19,775 nucleotides of DNA, taken from the NCBI GenBank assembly GCA_012719195.1, contig JAAYAV010000039.1, positions 1-19,775 of the forward strand, in the 5' to 3' direction. The position numbers and the translations under genes were made by a program. Position 1 is the stretch's first letter; each line of letters begins with the position of its first letter. The stretch comes from Anaerolineae bacterium. Its GTDB lineage: Bacteria; Chloroflexota; Anaerolineae; DRVO01. Positions 1 to 8,015 of this stretch are shown here, piece after piece. The notes beneath the pieces were generated by a model. It ran no database searches and was not told the DNA's origin. It saw only the letters and a list, made by a program, of their open reading frames with translations.

Positions 1-449
1 CGGCGGATGGGATAGAAGCCATCGGCGATGAAGTAGCCGCTGAGGTCGTAGTCCGGACTGCCGGCGGCCCGCCGGGGCAGGTCCTCGTTCTCTTCCAGCC
101 GGCGCATGGGAAGGTCGTAGAGCCGCTCCACCGCGTGCAGGTCCTCGTTGAAGGAGAAGCCCAGCAGCTGGTGGCTACCGCAGAAGCAGATGATGGGCAG
201 GTCGGCACGGTGCAGCACCTCGTCCATACCGTAGAACCAGGAGACCTCCCGATTCTGGAAGTGCCCCCCGAAGCCGCTCATGGCGATTGCGCGCGGCCGC
301 AGCTCCTGGACGAGCTTCAGGTCGAACTCGCGGTATGGCACGATCAGGCAGCGTTCGCCAGACGCCTGCTCGAGCCTGGCCTTGATCCGTCCGTCTGGAC
401 CATCGCGGTAGTAGCTCTCGGGGTCCTGCACCCGAACGTATAGGTACAT
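1..449 (-). CDS. Class I glutamine amidotransferase-like protein (C-terminal part outside window)
   Basis: The first 149 codons are visible; the gene runs off the left edge. The ATG at 449 is preceded by AAGGAGGA at about 9 nt, which fixes the start. After an N-terminal strand (MYLYVRV) and a segment ending in the glycine-rich MSGFGGH (57-63), the protein has IICFCGSHQLLG at residues 86-97. This matches the nucleophile elbow of class I amidotransferases (CxGHQ), with Cys90 as candidate nucleophile and Ser replacing the usual elbow Gly. The catalytic His and Glu would lie beyond the edge and cannot be checked. It is the last visible gene of the minus-strand run, 72 nt after the AlkD-like gene. 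The family hydrolyses glutamine or peptide-like amides. The substrate here is unknown, and a non-glutamine hydrolase of the same fold is possible. Confidence 0.6.
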   Translation of the reverse strand, partial: MYLYVRVQDPESYYRDGPDGRIKARLEQASGERCLIVPYREFDLKLVQELRPRAIAMSGFGGHFQNREVSWFYGMDEVLHRADLPIICFCGSHQLLGFSFNEDLHAVERLYDLPMRRLEENEDLPRRAAGSPDYDLSGYFIADGFYPIR

Positions 450-521
450 GGACGAGGGTCCTCCTTGCCAATCGGCGACGGGCAGCGTCGAGCGACTGCC
501 AGGGGGTAGCCTAAAGCGGGG

Positions 522-1202
522 CTAGACTATCTGCAAGCGCTTGCGGATGGGCTCGCCATCTAGCTCGCGGAGCGCATCGCGGCCGACCCAGCGGGCCTGC
601 CGGTCGCCGGATGCCGCCAAGCGCCGCGCCGTGGCGAGGGCCGGCCCCCAGAGCGCAGCGCTGCGTTTGCCGATCTGGCGGAGCGCCCAGCTAACGGCTT
701 TGTGCACGTAGGGCCGCGGATCGGAAGCGTGTTCCTCGATCGTTGCCAGGAAGAGGAGCAGTCGCTGATCGTCCGGTCGAGGCCGGCCGACCGCCAAACG
801 GGCCATGAGCACGAAGCCCGCCCGCTTGACGAACTCCTCCGGGCGCGTACCCCACGCCAGGGCCTTGGCCCAGGCCGGCTCCGCGTGGGCGAACAGGTTC
901 ATGCAGGTCTGATCGCAGAGCTCCCAGTCGGAGAAGTCCAGCGCCCAGTCATCCATCTGCCGGGGCGTGACCCGCGTGGCATCGGCAACGAGGCCGGCGA
1001 GGATCCTCGTTTCGCGAAAGCCGGCGCTCCAGAGCCTGTCGGCCAGCACGGGATCCCTGCCGATTCGGCGCGCCAGGCGGCGTAACGCCGGCACCCGGAC
1101 TCCAAAGGCGCGTGAGGTGTCTATGCCGAAGCGGGCCATTCCAGCGAGCGATGCTGGGTCGGCCATCTCTCGGAGCTCGAGGAGGACCTCGTCGCAAGTC
1201 AA
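522..1202 (-). CDS. AlkD-like DNA alkylation repair protein (HEAT-repeat DNA glycosylase)
   Basis: This 226-residue protein fits the DNA alkylation repair (AlkD/AlkC) superfamily. These all-helical HEAT-repeat glycosylases remove cationic alkylated bases such as N3-methyladenine and N7-methylguanine from DNA. The motif DWELCD (92-97) matches the AlkD active-site loop, with Trp93 and Asp97 equivalent to Bacillus cereus AlkD Trp109 and Asp113. AVSWALRQ (169-176) supplies Trp172, equivalent to Trp187. FVKRAGFVLMA is also typical. The start is a TTG at 1202 without a clear SD, only 6 nt after the previous stop, so coupled translation is likely. The encoded N-terminus (TCDEVLLEL) looks like the family's usual beginning, which argues against the internal ATG at residue 13. 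It sits at the distal end of a C1/URO-D operon, where a DNA repair gene is unexpected. Confidence 0.85.
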   Translation of the reverse strand: MTCDEVLLELREMADPASLAGMARFGIDTSRAFGVRVPALRRLARRIGRDPVLADRLWSAGFRETRILAGLVADATRVTPRQMDDWALDFSDWELCDQTCMNLFAHAEPAWAKALAWGTRPEEFVKRAGFVLMARLAVGRPRPDDQRLLLFLATIEEHASDPRPYVHKAVSWALRQIGKRSAALWGPALATARRLAASGDRQARWVGRDALRELDGEPIRKRLQIV

Positions 1203-1208
1203 TGGCGG

Positions 1209-2045
1209 CTAGCCGAGGGAGAGCGTATGTCTCGCAGCGATGTCGCGGATGTACGTGGCCGCAGCGGCATACTCGTCCTCGTTGGGCAGGTGCTCGAGCA
1301 TGAGGGGCGTGTTGTCAGGGAGCCGAGACAGCTCTCGTAGGAAGGCGCTGTAGTCTAGCCCTCCCAAGCCCGGGCGCACCTCGTCGAGGTGAACCATGAA
1401 GGAGTCGCGCAAAACGACGTCCTTCGCGTGGCAGCTCCGGACTAGGGGGCCGAGCTTGGCGAAGCAGTCACGGATAAGCTCGCCGTTGCGGAAGTACCGC
1501 TGTGGGCTGCTGATCAGATTGGCGGGGTCGAGATGGACGGCGAAACGAGGACGATCCACGGCCTGCAGCAGGGTCAGGTAGCTGTCAGCGGAGTCGGGAT
1601 ACATCCAGGGCATGGTCTCGAGGGCGTAGTAGGTGCGGGCAGGTTTCACGGCGTTGATGATCTCGCGAACGGAATCCACAATGAGGCCGAAGCTAGCTTC
1701 GGTGAGGTCGTCCGGGTGGGGCCCGTCCCACTTCCGCCCGCGCGAGCCGGCGATGTTGACGCAACAGCGGGCGCCGATGCGGTCGGCGAGGGCCAGCTGT
1801 TCCTGGCACTTGCGGATCGCGGCGTTCCGCTCCGAATCATCGGGGCTGAGAGGGTTGCTCCAGGCGCCGACCTCGGCGATGACGATGCCGGCTTCGTCGG
1901 CAGCCTGCCGGTAGGCGCGGACGGTGGCATCATCGGCGTCGGCGCCGACGGGGCAGTAGGCGGCCGAGTAGCCTCGCTCGCGGAGCGCAGCGATCCAGCC
2001 GGCGGGCCCGTCGAACGGGGTTAGCAGCGGTCCTCCCAGCCTCAT
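1209..2045 (-). CDS. Sugar phosphate isomerase/epimerase-type TIM barrel (AP endonuclease 2 superfamily)
   Basis: A 278-residue Xyl_isomerase-like TIM barrel (PF01261 type). Such proteins isomerise or epimerise sugars and related polyols, or act in cyclitol catabolism, usually with a divalent metal. Metal-ligand positions are visible in the expected order: Glu143 in YALETMPW, Asp173 in VHLDPAN, His206 in SCHAKDV, and Glu251 in MLEHLP. The ATG at 2045 was preferred over the in-frame ATG at 2066 because GGGAGG lies 6-7 nt upstream of it. The gene follows the URO-D-like gene by 47 nt, with a small hairpin in the gap, and precedes the AlkD-like gene by 6 nt. The substrate cannot be read from sequence. 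This fold often accompanies URO-D-like and oxidoreductase genes in carbohydrate-degradation clusters, which is compatible with, but does not prove, a catabolic role. Confidence 0.8.
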   Translation of the reverse strand: MRLGGPLLTPFDGPAGWIAALRERGYSAAYCPVGADADDATVRAYRQAADEAGIVIAEVGAWSNPLSPDDSERNAAIRKCQEQLALADRIGARCCVNIAGSRGRKWDGPHPDDLTEASFGLIVDSVREIINAVKPARTYYALETMPWMYPDSADSYLTLLQAVDRPRFAVHLDPANLISSPQRYFRNGELIRDCFAKLGPLVRSCHAKDVVLRDSFMVHLDEVRPGLGGLDYSAFLRELSRLPDNTPLMLEHLPNEDEYAAAATYIRDIAARHTLSLG

Positions 2046-2060
2046 GTCATCCCTCCCAGA

Positions 2061-2078
2061 CAGCACTCGAAGGTGCTG
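2061..2078 (-). other. Small intergenic hairpin before the isomerase gene
   Basis: A perfect 6-bp inverted repeat (CAGCAC/GTGCTG) with a six-base loop lies in the gap between two co-oriented genes, just upstream of the GGGAGG ribosome site. There is no following T tract, so it is not an intrinsic terminator. It may influence mRNA stability or translation, or be chance. Confidence 0.3.
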
Positions 2079-2092
2079 AGGATCAGTGCGAT

Positions 2093-3328
2093 TCAGGAGT
2101 AGCGCTCGGCCTCTTCCTTGGCGATGCGCGTCCAGGCGTCGAAGCGCTCCGGCTGTCCGTTGCAGGTGTGGGTGTCCTTGAGGACGATCTCCACCACGCA
2201 GCCGCGGCTCTCGTCCAGGGCTTCCCGTATGTAGGAGCGCACCGCCTCCGGGCTGAAGACCACATCGGCGAGATAGCCCGGATGGGGCTTCCAGGAGTAG
2301 ACGTAGTTGTCCTCCAGGGCTTCGGCGGCCACGCGCCGATCACACCAGGGGCTGATGGAGATGCGGCGCAGCCGGGGCACCTTCTTGAGCAACTCGAACT
2401 TGTGGTGCAGCGGCTCGCAGCAGCCGTAGCAGTTGAGGCCGAAGCGCTCAAGAAGGGGGATCTGGTACTGAAGGACGAATTCGTCGTGCATCGCCGGGGA
2501 GACGCCGGTGATCTCCTGCGCCTCCGCGAAGCCCCACATGTCCTGCGTGCGGACGCGAGCGCCGTCGAACCCCGGTGCCGGTAACTCGTCCGTCCAGCCG
2601 AAGCCGCCGGAACCGACGTAGTCATTGCCGTTGTTGAGAGCGAGCAGTCCCCGGAGCTGCAGGTTATCGAGCCACTGCAGGCGTCCTTCCATTAGGTAGC
2701 GCATCGCCCGGTGTACCCAGGCAGGCCGCTCGCACATGTCCAGCATGACCTGCTCCAACCCCCGCAGTTGCGCCAGTTCGCCGATGAGGGCGGTGGACCA
2801 CCAGAAGCGTCCCTGCAGCTCCACCGTGAGCAGGCCGTCGAAGACGTGGTGGGCCAGGTCGAGTCGCTCCTGGGTGGCCGTCTGGTCAGCACTTACTTGC
2901 GGGTAATGGAGCCGGCTCAGGTCATCGTCGTCCGCCAGGGCGCCGCTCCAGCGATAGGCACCGCGCGCCTGGTCACTGAAGGTCTTCTGCGGCTCCAGCC
3001 CCCAGCCACTGTCTTCGTAGACGTAGTTGACGGGGAAGCGGTCGTCGAGGACCGCGTCGTCGTCGAACCGCTCCCAGGCGTAGAGCCGCATCCGCAGGCT
3101 GCGCTCCCAGGCCCGTGCCAGGGGATCGTCGCAAGCGCAGCCGCTTACGGGCAGCAACTCCTCCCAGGCACCCTCGGGAGAACAGAACACCACCGGGCGT
3201 AGCGGGCGCAGGGCGTTGGTGGCGTACCAGCGCCGCTCCCGCTCCTTCTGTTCCGGATGCGTGGCCGCCTCAGCGACGCGCTGGGCTAAGCCTCTCAGGA
3301 TAGCCGTGTCAGCTCGACAGAGCGCCAT
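2093..3328 (-). CDS. URO-D-superfamily protein with GCCEP and WCD cysteines
   Basis: A 411-residue protein of the uroporphyrinogen decarboxylase-like superfamily, in the branch annotated near cobalamin-dependent methyltransferases rather than haem synthesis. It lacks the N-terminal substrate-binding motifs of true HemE. At the position where MtaA-type proteins carry their HxC zinc ligands it has YGCCEP (Cys303, Cys304). SPWCD (Cys329) follows at the third-ligand position, and KDTHTCNGQ near the end adds another His/Cys pair (His387, Cys389). A thiol-rich metal site is therefore plausible. The ATG at 3328 with GAGGTG six bases upstream was chosen over a TTG at 3340. It lies 33 nt after a second URO-D-like gene. 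The likely role is methyl transfer or a related C1 reaction; substrate and corrinoid partner are unknown. Confidence 0.7.
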   Translation of the reverse strand: MALCRADTAILRGLAQRVAEAATHPEQKERERRWYATNALRPLRPVVFCSPEGAWEELLPVSGCACDDPLARAWERSLRMRLYAWERFDDDAVLDDRFPVNYVYEDSGWGLEPQKTFSDQARGAYRWSGALADDDDLSRLHYPQVSADQTATQERLDLAHHVFDGLLTVELQGRFWWSTALIGELAQLRGLEQVMLDMCERPAWVHRAMRYLMEGRLQWLDNLQLRGLLALNNGNDYVGSGGFGWTDELPAPGFDGARVRTQDMWGFAEAQEITGVSPAMHDEFVLQYQIPLLERFGLNCYGCCEPLHHKFELLKKVPRLRRISISPWCDRRVAAEALEDNYVYSWKPHPGYLADVVFSPEAVRSYIREALDESRGCVVEIVLKDTHTCNGQPERFDAWTRIAKEEAERYS

Positions 3329-3361
3329 TGTGCACCTCAACGGTGGGAGTGCGGGAGTCCG

Positions 3362-4438
3362 CTACACCACCTTGGAGACGGCGCTGAGAAGCGACCGCGC
3401 CTCTCCTTCGGTGGGGACGCCGGTGGCGATCATGAGACCCTGGGGACGCAGCGCCTCCAGCAGGGGCACAACCTCCGCCGGAGTGCAGGAGATATGAATG
3501 GCCTTGCCGCCGGCCTGTATTCGTCGCAGGAGCGGCACCCAACGAATCATCAGGTCTCGCCCGGCGCCCGGAACCCACTGGATGGCGTGAATCTCGGGCG
3601 TCGCCAGCAGGGTGTCCAGGTGCGCGAGGGCGTTCGGTCCGTCCAGGTGGAAGATTGCGCGGTCGAGGAGGCGCGCCTCGTGGACGATGCCGGGCAAGAT
3701 GAACTCCTGCATCTGAGCGGGCGAGATGAGAGCGATGAAGTCGCACTGCACCGCGTTGGAGCGCCCGTTGGTCCACGAGGGCAGCCAGCCGCTGCTGCTG
3801 CCGTAGGTGTCCGTCTCCACGAGGGCGAAGTAGCGCTCATAGGCCGCGGTGAGCGCCGAATCAAGCTGTCGGAGGGCGGCGTGCACCGCCTCAGGCTGGT
3901 CATACAAGTCGGTGCAGAGACGCGCATTGCCGCGCAAGCCAGATAGGGCGTCGCCGCCCGCGTGGGTGTCGGGGATCCCGGTGATCCAGCGGCCGCGGCC
4001 GGCCTCTTGGGCTCGGGCCAGCAGGTCAAGCTGGAGGCGCCACCAGCGATTGGCCTCGTCGATGACTAGGGGGCCAAACCGCTCATAGTCATCGAGAGGG
4101 TGCTCGACCCAGTTGGTGTCGGTGTTGAGGAAGCGTAGCGGTGCGCCCAGATAGGCGGCGAAGAGGTCGGGCCCCAGGTTGGGGTTGAGGAGTGGAAAAG
4201 CCTCGCCGCCGAAGAAGGTGGACTCAATGCGCCGAGCGGTGCGCTCGACGATCAGGTCGATGTCGGTCCACCAGCGCTCTACCGGTATGCCTGCTGGACG
4301 GCGCAGAGCCTCGTCGCGAGCCTCCTCGCGTCCCGCCCGCGGCGCCGTCACCTGCAGGCAGGGACGATCCACGATCTCACCCTCCCACCATGCCAGTGTT
4401 CGGGACTGCGCGAGTTCCCAGTCTTCCTTGTACATCAT
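3362..4438 (-). CDS. URO-D-superfamily protein (HxDG type)
   Basis: A 358-residue protein resembling the divergent URO-D-like proteins often labelled 'trimethylamine corrinoid protein 2'. That label is historical and should not be read as a function. WWEGEIVDRP near the N-terminus, NPNLGPD (86-91) and FHLDGPNAL (263-271) are recognisable family positions. His264 and Asp266 stand where MtaA-type methyltransferases have HxC, so the canonical zinc cysteine is absent. A Cys318 in HISC comes later. Two adjacent ATGs (4438, 4435) are possible, with GGGAG about 10 nt upstream. It lies 45 nt after tldE and 33 nt before the next URO-D-like gene, clearly in one transcript. It is a probable TIM-barrel enzyme or methyl-transfer partner. 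Confidence in the superfamily is moderate and in the reaction is low. Confidence 0.65.
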   Translation of the reverse strand: MMYKEDWELAQSRTLAWWEGEIVDRPCLQVTAPRAGREEARDEALRRPAGIPVERWWTDIDLIVERTARRIESTFFGGEAFPLLNPNLGPDLFAAYLGAPLRFLNTDTNWVEHPLDDYERFGPLVIDEANRWWRLQLDLLARAQEAGRGRWITGIPDTHAGGDALSGLRGNARLCTDLYDQPEAVHAALRQLDSALTAAYERYFALVETDTYGSSSGWLPSWTNGRSNAVQCDFIALISPAQMQEFILPGIVHEARLLDRAIFHLDGPNALAHLDTLLATPEIHAIQWVPGAGRDLMIRWVPLLRRIQAGGKAIHISCTPAEVVPLLEALRPQGLMIATGVPTEGEARSLLSAVSKVV

Positions 4439-4483
4439 GGGGGCTGGACTCCCTCGGGCCCGCGCGCGGTGGGGCCCCGAACG

Positions 4484-5818
4484 CTAGAAATCGGTGACGC
4501 CGGTGAAGTGGAACTCCGGGATGTAGACCGCCGGGCAGAGGTAAGGCCCGTACTCGCCGCACAGTCGCTGCTCCGCGCCGATGACGCAGCCGTCTTGCAG
4601 GGCCTGCACGTAACTCTGCGTGAAGCGCAGGTTGCGCACCGGATGGGCGATCTCACCGTCGCGAATGAGGAAGGTGCCGTCTCGGGTCATGCCGGTGACA
4701 GTTACGGTGGGGCGATGCACGACGCGGGTGTAGTGGAAGCGCGTGATCAGCAGACCCTCGTCAATCGAGGCGACTAGGTCCGACACCGAAGCCGTGCCCG
4801 GGGCCAGAGAGAGGTGGGTGGCTCGCGGCCCGTAGGGATTGGGCGCCGGGAAAGCGTGCCCGGTGGACTGCGTTCCGGCTCGGGAGGCGGTGTAAGTATC
4901 GTGCACCACGCCCGTTGCCACTCCCCCATCGATGATGGAGACCCGCGTCTTGGGTGAGCCCTCGAAGTCAAAGGGCATCGGCAGTATGGCCGGGTTCAGG
5001 GCATCGTCGGTAATGGTTACGGCACTTGAGAGAACGGGCTGGCCGAGGCGCCTGGTGAGGAAGCTGCTCCCCTCCTCGAGTTGCAGGGCCCCGAACGAGG
5101 TGTACGCCATGCTGCCCAGAAGGTCCGCAGTGGCATCCGGCTCCAGGACCACCGGATAGTGGCCGGCGGGAAAGACCTGCGGCGCCCGCCCGGTGAGCGC
5201 CTTGTCCACGGCCCGCGCCACCGCCGCCTCAACGTCCAGGTCAGATAGGGTGTTGGCCAGAGCGAAGCCATAGCCGCTGCTGTCCGCACCCATGATCACG
5301 GTGACGAACTCAGCCGAAGAACCGGCGTGGTAGCCGAGGACCCCGTTGCTGTTGGCCACCGCGACCTCGCGCAGGCCCGTCTCGAGGGCGCCTGCTGCCA
5401 CCAGATGGCTGCCCTCAGCCTTGGCACACGCGTGCCCGACGAATTCGGCCCGGGCCGCGGGCGTGACCGAAGCCGTCGCCTCCTCAAGCTCCGGCAGCGT
5501 AGGGTAGGGGTGTGGTTGCGGGAGGCCGGCGAACTGGGGGTCGGGAGGCTGTACCCGGGCCGCCTGCAGGGCGCGGTCGAACACGGCGGTTACCCCCTCG
5601 CGCGACAGGTCGTTGCCCGAGGCGACGCCCACGCGACCGTCGAGCACGGCGCGCACCCGCAAGACGGTATCCTGTTGGGCCACGTTCTGGTGAATCGCGT
5701 TCTGGGCGAAGCGAGTCAGCGCTGCTTCGTCCGCCAGGAGCAGAGCCTCGGTCTCGCCGGCTCCGCCGAGGGCGAGTACCTGCTCCAGAATGGTGCGAGC
5801 TCTTTCCTTGCCGAGCAT
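4484..5818 (-). CDS. tldE: TldE/PmbA-family subunit
   Basis: A 444-residue TldD/PmbA-family protein without the HExxxH metal motif, which identifies it as the non-catalytic TldE (PmbA) partner. In Escherichia coli TldD and TldE form a cytosolic heterodimeric zinc protease that degrades unfolded or unstructured peptides, removes the microcin B17 leader and processes CcdA. Family features include an N-terminal domain with NxxIHQNV-type strands, LGYHAGSS in the middle, the barrel segment IIDGGVATGVVHDTYTA (313-329) and a C-terminal PEFHFTGV. ATG at 5818 follows AAGGAG at about 6 nt. The stop of tldD is 10 nt upstream, so the two subunits are almost certainly co-translated. Length is normal for the family. 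Confidence 0.88.
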   Translation of the reverse strand: MLGKERARTILEQVLALGGAGETEALLLADEAALTRFAQNAIHQNVAQQDTVLRVRAVLDGRVGVASGNDLSREGVTAVFDRALQAARVQPPDPQFAGLPQPHPYPTLPELEEATASVTPAARAEFVGHACAKAEGSHLVAAGALETGLREVAVANSNGVLGYHAGSSAEFVTVIMGADSSGYGFALANTLSDLDVEAAVARAVDKALTGRAPQVFPAGHYPVVLEPDATADLLGSMAYTSFGALQLEEGSSFLTRRLGQPVLSSAVTITDDALNPAILPMPFDFEGSPKTRVSIIDGGVATGVVHDTYTASRAGTQSTGHAFPAPNPYGPRATHLSLAPGTASVSDLVASIDEGLLITRFHYTRVVHRPTVTVTGMTRDGTFLIRDGEIAHPVRNLRFTQSYVQALQDGCVIGAEQRLCGEYGPYLCPAVYIPEFHFTGVTDF

Positions 5819-5828
5819 GGCAGGCTCC

Positions 5829-7268
5829 TTAGGTTCCGGGGCGAACTTGGACGCGGCGGAAGCGGGCGGGGGCTACGCCGTGCCCGACGTGGGCCACCTG
5901 TCCGGGCTGACCTTTGCCGCAGTTGGCGGTCCCCCACATGGCCCAGTGATCGCGGTTGCAGATGGCGTCGCAGTCTCCCCAGAAGCGCGGCGTGATGCCG
6001 GTGTAGACGGCGTTGCGGTACAGCGTCCCAAGGCGACCGCCCTCAACCCGATAGGCGACCTCCGTGCCGAACTGGAAGTTGAGGCGCTTGTCGTCGATGC
6101 TCCAGGACTTGTTCATCTCCAGATAGAGGGCGCCGTCGCTGTCGGCGAGGAGATCGTCGAAAGCCCAGTCGCCCGGTTCCAGGTTGATGTTGGTCATGCG
6201 CACCAGGGGAATACGGTCCCAGCCGCTGGCCCGCATGGCTCCGTTGCTTGCCATCCCCAAAGTAGCGGCGGTCTCCCTTGACATAAGGTAGCCGACGAAG
6301 ACCCCGTCGCGTACCAGATAGGAGCACTGGGCGGGCACGCCCTCATCGTCGTAGCCGAAGGTGCCCAGGCCCCCAGGGACGGTGGCGTCGGCGACCAGAT
6401 TCACGATGTCGCTGCCGTAGCGGAAGTCTCCCAGCATATCGGGCATGAGGAAGCTGGTGCCGGCGTAGGCTGCCTCGGAGCCAAGGGCCCGGTCCAGTTC
6501 GGTGGGATGGCCGCAGGACTCGTGCACCTGCAGCGCTAGCTGGGTGGGCCCGAGGATGACGGTGGTCTCTTCCTCGGGGCAGAGGGGCGCTGTCAGCAGC
6601 ATGACCGCCTCTTCGGCAACCCGTGGCGCCTGGCCGACCAGGTCCATGCTCTCGACGAACTCGTACCCGGCTGTGGCCTGGTTGCGGCCGAAGGAGTTGG
6701 GGTAGGAGCGCTGCTGCACCTCCCCCTGGTCCACTGCCAGGGCCTCCAGCCCGCCGCCGGCCTCCACGATCTCCTGCTCAATGTAACTGCCTTCGCTGGA
6801 GGCGAACACCTGCTTTCGCCGCAGAGACACCAGGCTGGCCTGCCGCACCGCCACTTTGGGCATCTCCATGGCGGCATCGGCGGCGAGCAGCAGGGCCACC
6901 TTGTCCTCCAGCGATACGCTCAGGGGGTCCTTCTGGTGCGGCGTGACGTAGGTGGCGCGGTGAACTACCGGCGTCCCGAGGTCCACGGCGCGGTGCTTGA
7001 GGGACGCGGAGGCTTTGGCGATCTCAACCGCTGAGCGGGCGGCCGACTCGGCACCCTTCAGGTCGGCGCTCGAAGTGCCGGCGAATCCCCAAGCGCCGTC
7101 AACCAGGACCCTCACGCCGAGCCCCGTCGTCTGGGAGCGCTGGACGGCTCGGACGGCGCCGTTGCGCGTCCTGATGCTCTCCTCGTCAGTGGCCACGAGC
7201 CGCGCGTCGACATAGCCGGCGCCCAGCAGTTGAGCCGTGTTTAGGGCTCGCTCGAGAATCTCACGCAT
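5829..7268 (-). CDS. tldD: TldD metalloprotease catalytic subunit
   Basis: A 479-residue zinc metallopeptidase subunit (U62 family). The HExxxH motif is present as HESCGH (249-254 from the ATG), and the third ligand is provided by the conserved Cys of NCGKGQPG (Cys450), matching TldD ligands His-His-Cys. It pairs with the TldE subunit encoded 10 nt downstream to form the proteolytic heterodimer acting on flexible peptides fed into a narrow chamber. ATG 7268 was chosen because GGAGG lies 5 nt upstream; a GTG one codon earlier would be too close to it. The gene follows the PHP gene by 42 nt. Possible substrates are general peptide waste or a specific modified peptide, but no precursor-peptide gene is visible in the gaps of this operon. 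Confidence 0.9.
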   Translation of the reverse strand: MREILERALNTAQLLGAGYVDARLVATDEESIRTRNGAVRAVQRSQTTGLGVRVLVDGAWGFAGTSSADLKGAESAARSAVEIAKASASLKHRAVDLGTPVVHRATYVTPHQKDPLSVSLEDKVALLLAADAAMEMPKVAVRQASLVSLRRKQVFASSEGSYIEQEIVEAGGGLEALAVDQGEVQQRSYPNSFGRNQATAGYEFVESMDLVGQAPRVAEEAVMLLTAPLCPEEETTVILGPTQLALQVHESCGHPTELDRALGSEAAYAGTSFLMPDMLGDFRYGSDIVNLVADATVPGGLGTFGYDDEGVPAQCSYLVRDGVFVGYLMSRETAATLGMASNGAMRASGWDRIPLVRMTNINLEPGDWAFDDLLADSDGALYLEMNKSWSIDDKRLNFQFGTEVAYRVEGGRLGTLYRNAVYTGITPRFWGDCDAICNRDHWAMWGTANCGKGQPGQVAHVGHGVAPARFRRVQVRPGT

Positions 7269-7310
7269 CACGTCCTCCGAATTGCACCGGTCGCCATCGC
7301 GACGCGGTGG

Positions 7311-8015
7311 TTAGGACTGCGGCGGATTCGAACCAGGAAGCCGCTTGCGGATCTTGGCCCAGGTGCTGGCTAGGTGGACCAGCGGACTGCTCAGGCCCCC
7401 CATCGGCCTGCCCTCCGCCAGCGCAGCCAGGAAAGAGGACGCGTCGGTGAGGTCGCACCGGGGCACGAGAACGTAGGCTGTCCCCACCTCGGCCGGGGTG
7501 TGGGCATCGCTGCCGGCGCCCTGAGCCAAGCCGTAGCGTTCGGCCAAGCGGCGAGCCTCGGTGTTGCGCGAGGCGCTCATGACCCGCGCGTTGATCACTT
7601 CCACCGCATCAACTTGCTGGATCACTCGCTCGAGCGCGGCCGGCAAGATAGTGCTGGTGCGCACGGCGTCCACCGGGTGAGGCAGGTAGACGATGCCCCC
7701 CTGCGCGCGGATGGCGGCGATGGTCTCCTCGGGCGATAGCCGAGGGGGGATGCGTTCGCGAAGGAACAGCCCGGTGATCTCCCCCTCGCTAGTCTTGATC
7801 TCCTCGCCGATGATGACGGGAAACGGGGCGCGGTCCCGCAGGCGCAGCGCCCCGTCGATCTGGTTGTGGTCGGTGATGGCCACGGCGCTCAGGCCGGCAC
7901 GCTCCACCGACGCAACCATCTGGTCCAGCGACGTCAGTGAGTCCTTGGAGTAGACTGTGTGGACGTGCAGGTCTACGCTGAGGAAGCCGGATGGTGGCGT
8001 GGCTGAGGCCCTCAC
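7311..8015 (-). CDS. PHP-domain phosphoesterase
   Basis: A 234-residue stand-alone PHP (polymerase and histidinol phosphatase) domain protein, a trinuclear metal-dependent phosphoesterase. The four PHP motifs are complete: DLHVHT (His17, His19), AITDHN (Asp49, His50), IGEE (Glu71/72) with YLPHP (His113), and GSDAH (Asp170, His172). Close relatives hydrolyse nucleoside 3',5'-bisphosphates or short RNA and DNA 5' ends, but the substrate here is not determined. The start is a GTG at 8015 whose last two bases belong to the stop of the DUF362 gene (GTGA overlap), with no SD, so translation is probably coupled by termination-reinitiation. Reading further upstream would add about 49 residues of Arg/Pro-rich shadow sequence, which I reject. 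Confidence 0.85.
   Translation of the reverse strand: MRASATPPSGFLSVDLHVHTVYSKDSLTSLDQMVASVERAGLSAVAITDHNQIDGALRLRDRAPFPVIIGEEIKTSEGEITGLFLRERIPPRLSPEETIAAIRAQGGIVYLPHPVDAVRTSTILPAALERVIQQVDAVEVINARVMSASRNTEARRLAERYGLAQGAGSDAHTPAEVGTAYVLVPRCDLTDASSFLAALAEGRPMGGLSSPLVHLASTWAKIRKRLPGSNPPQS

Noticed and set aside
135..471. Two ~100-codon open frames on both strands at the left end
   Set aside because: They are out-of-frame shadows of the amidotransferase-like gene, which has a clear SD, a sensible protein and a nucleophile motif.
7318..7350. GGTTCGAATCC on the minus strand, like a tRNA T-loop
   Set aside because: The flanking bases do not pair as a T-stem and no acceptor or anticodon arms are found. 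It codes for the end of the PHP protein.
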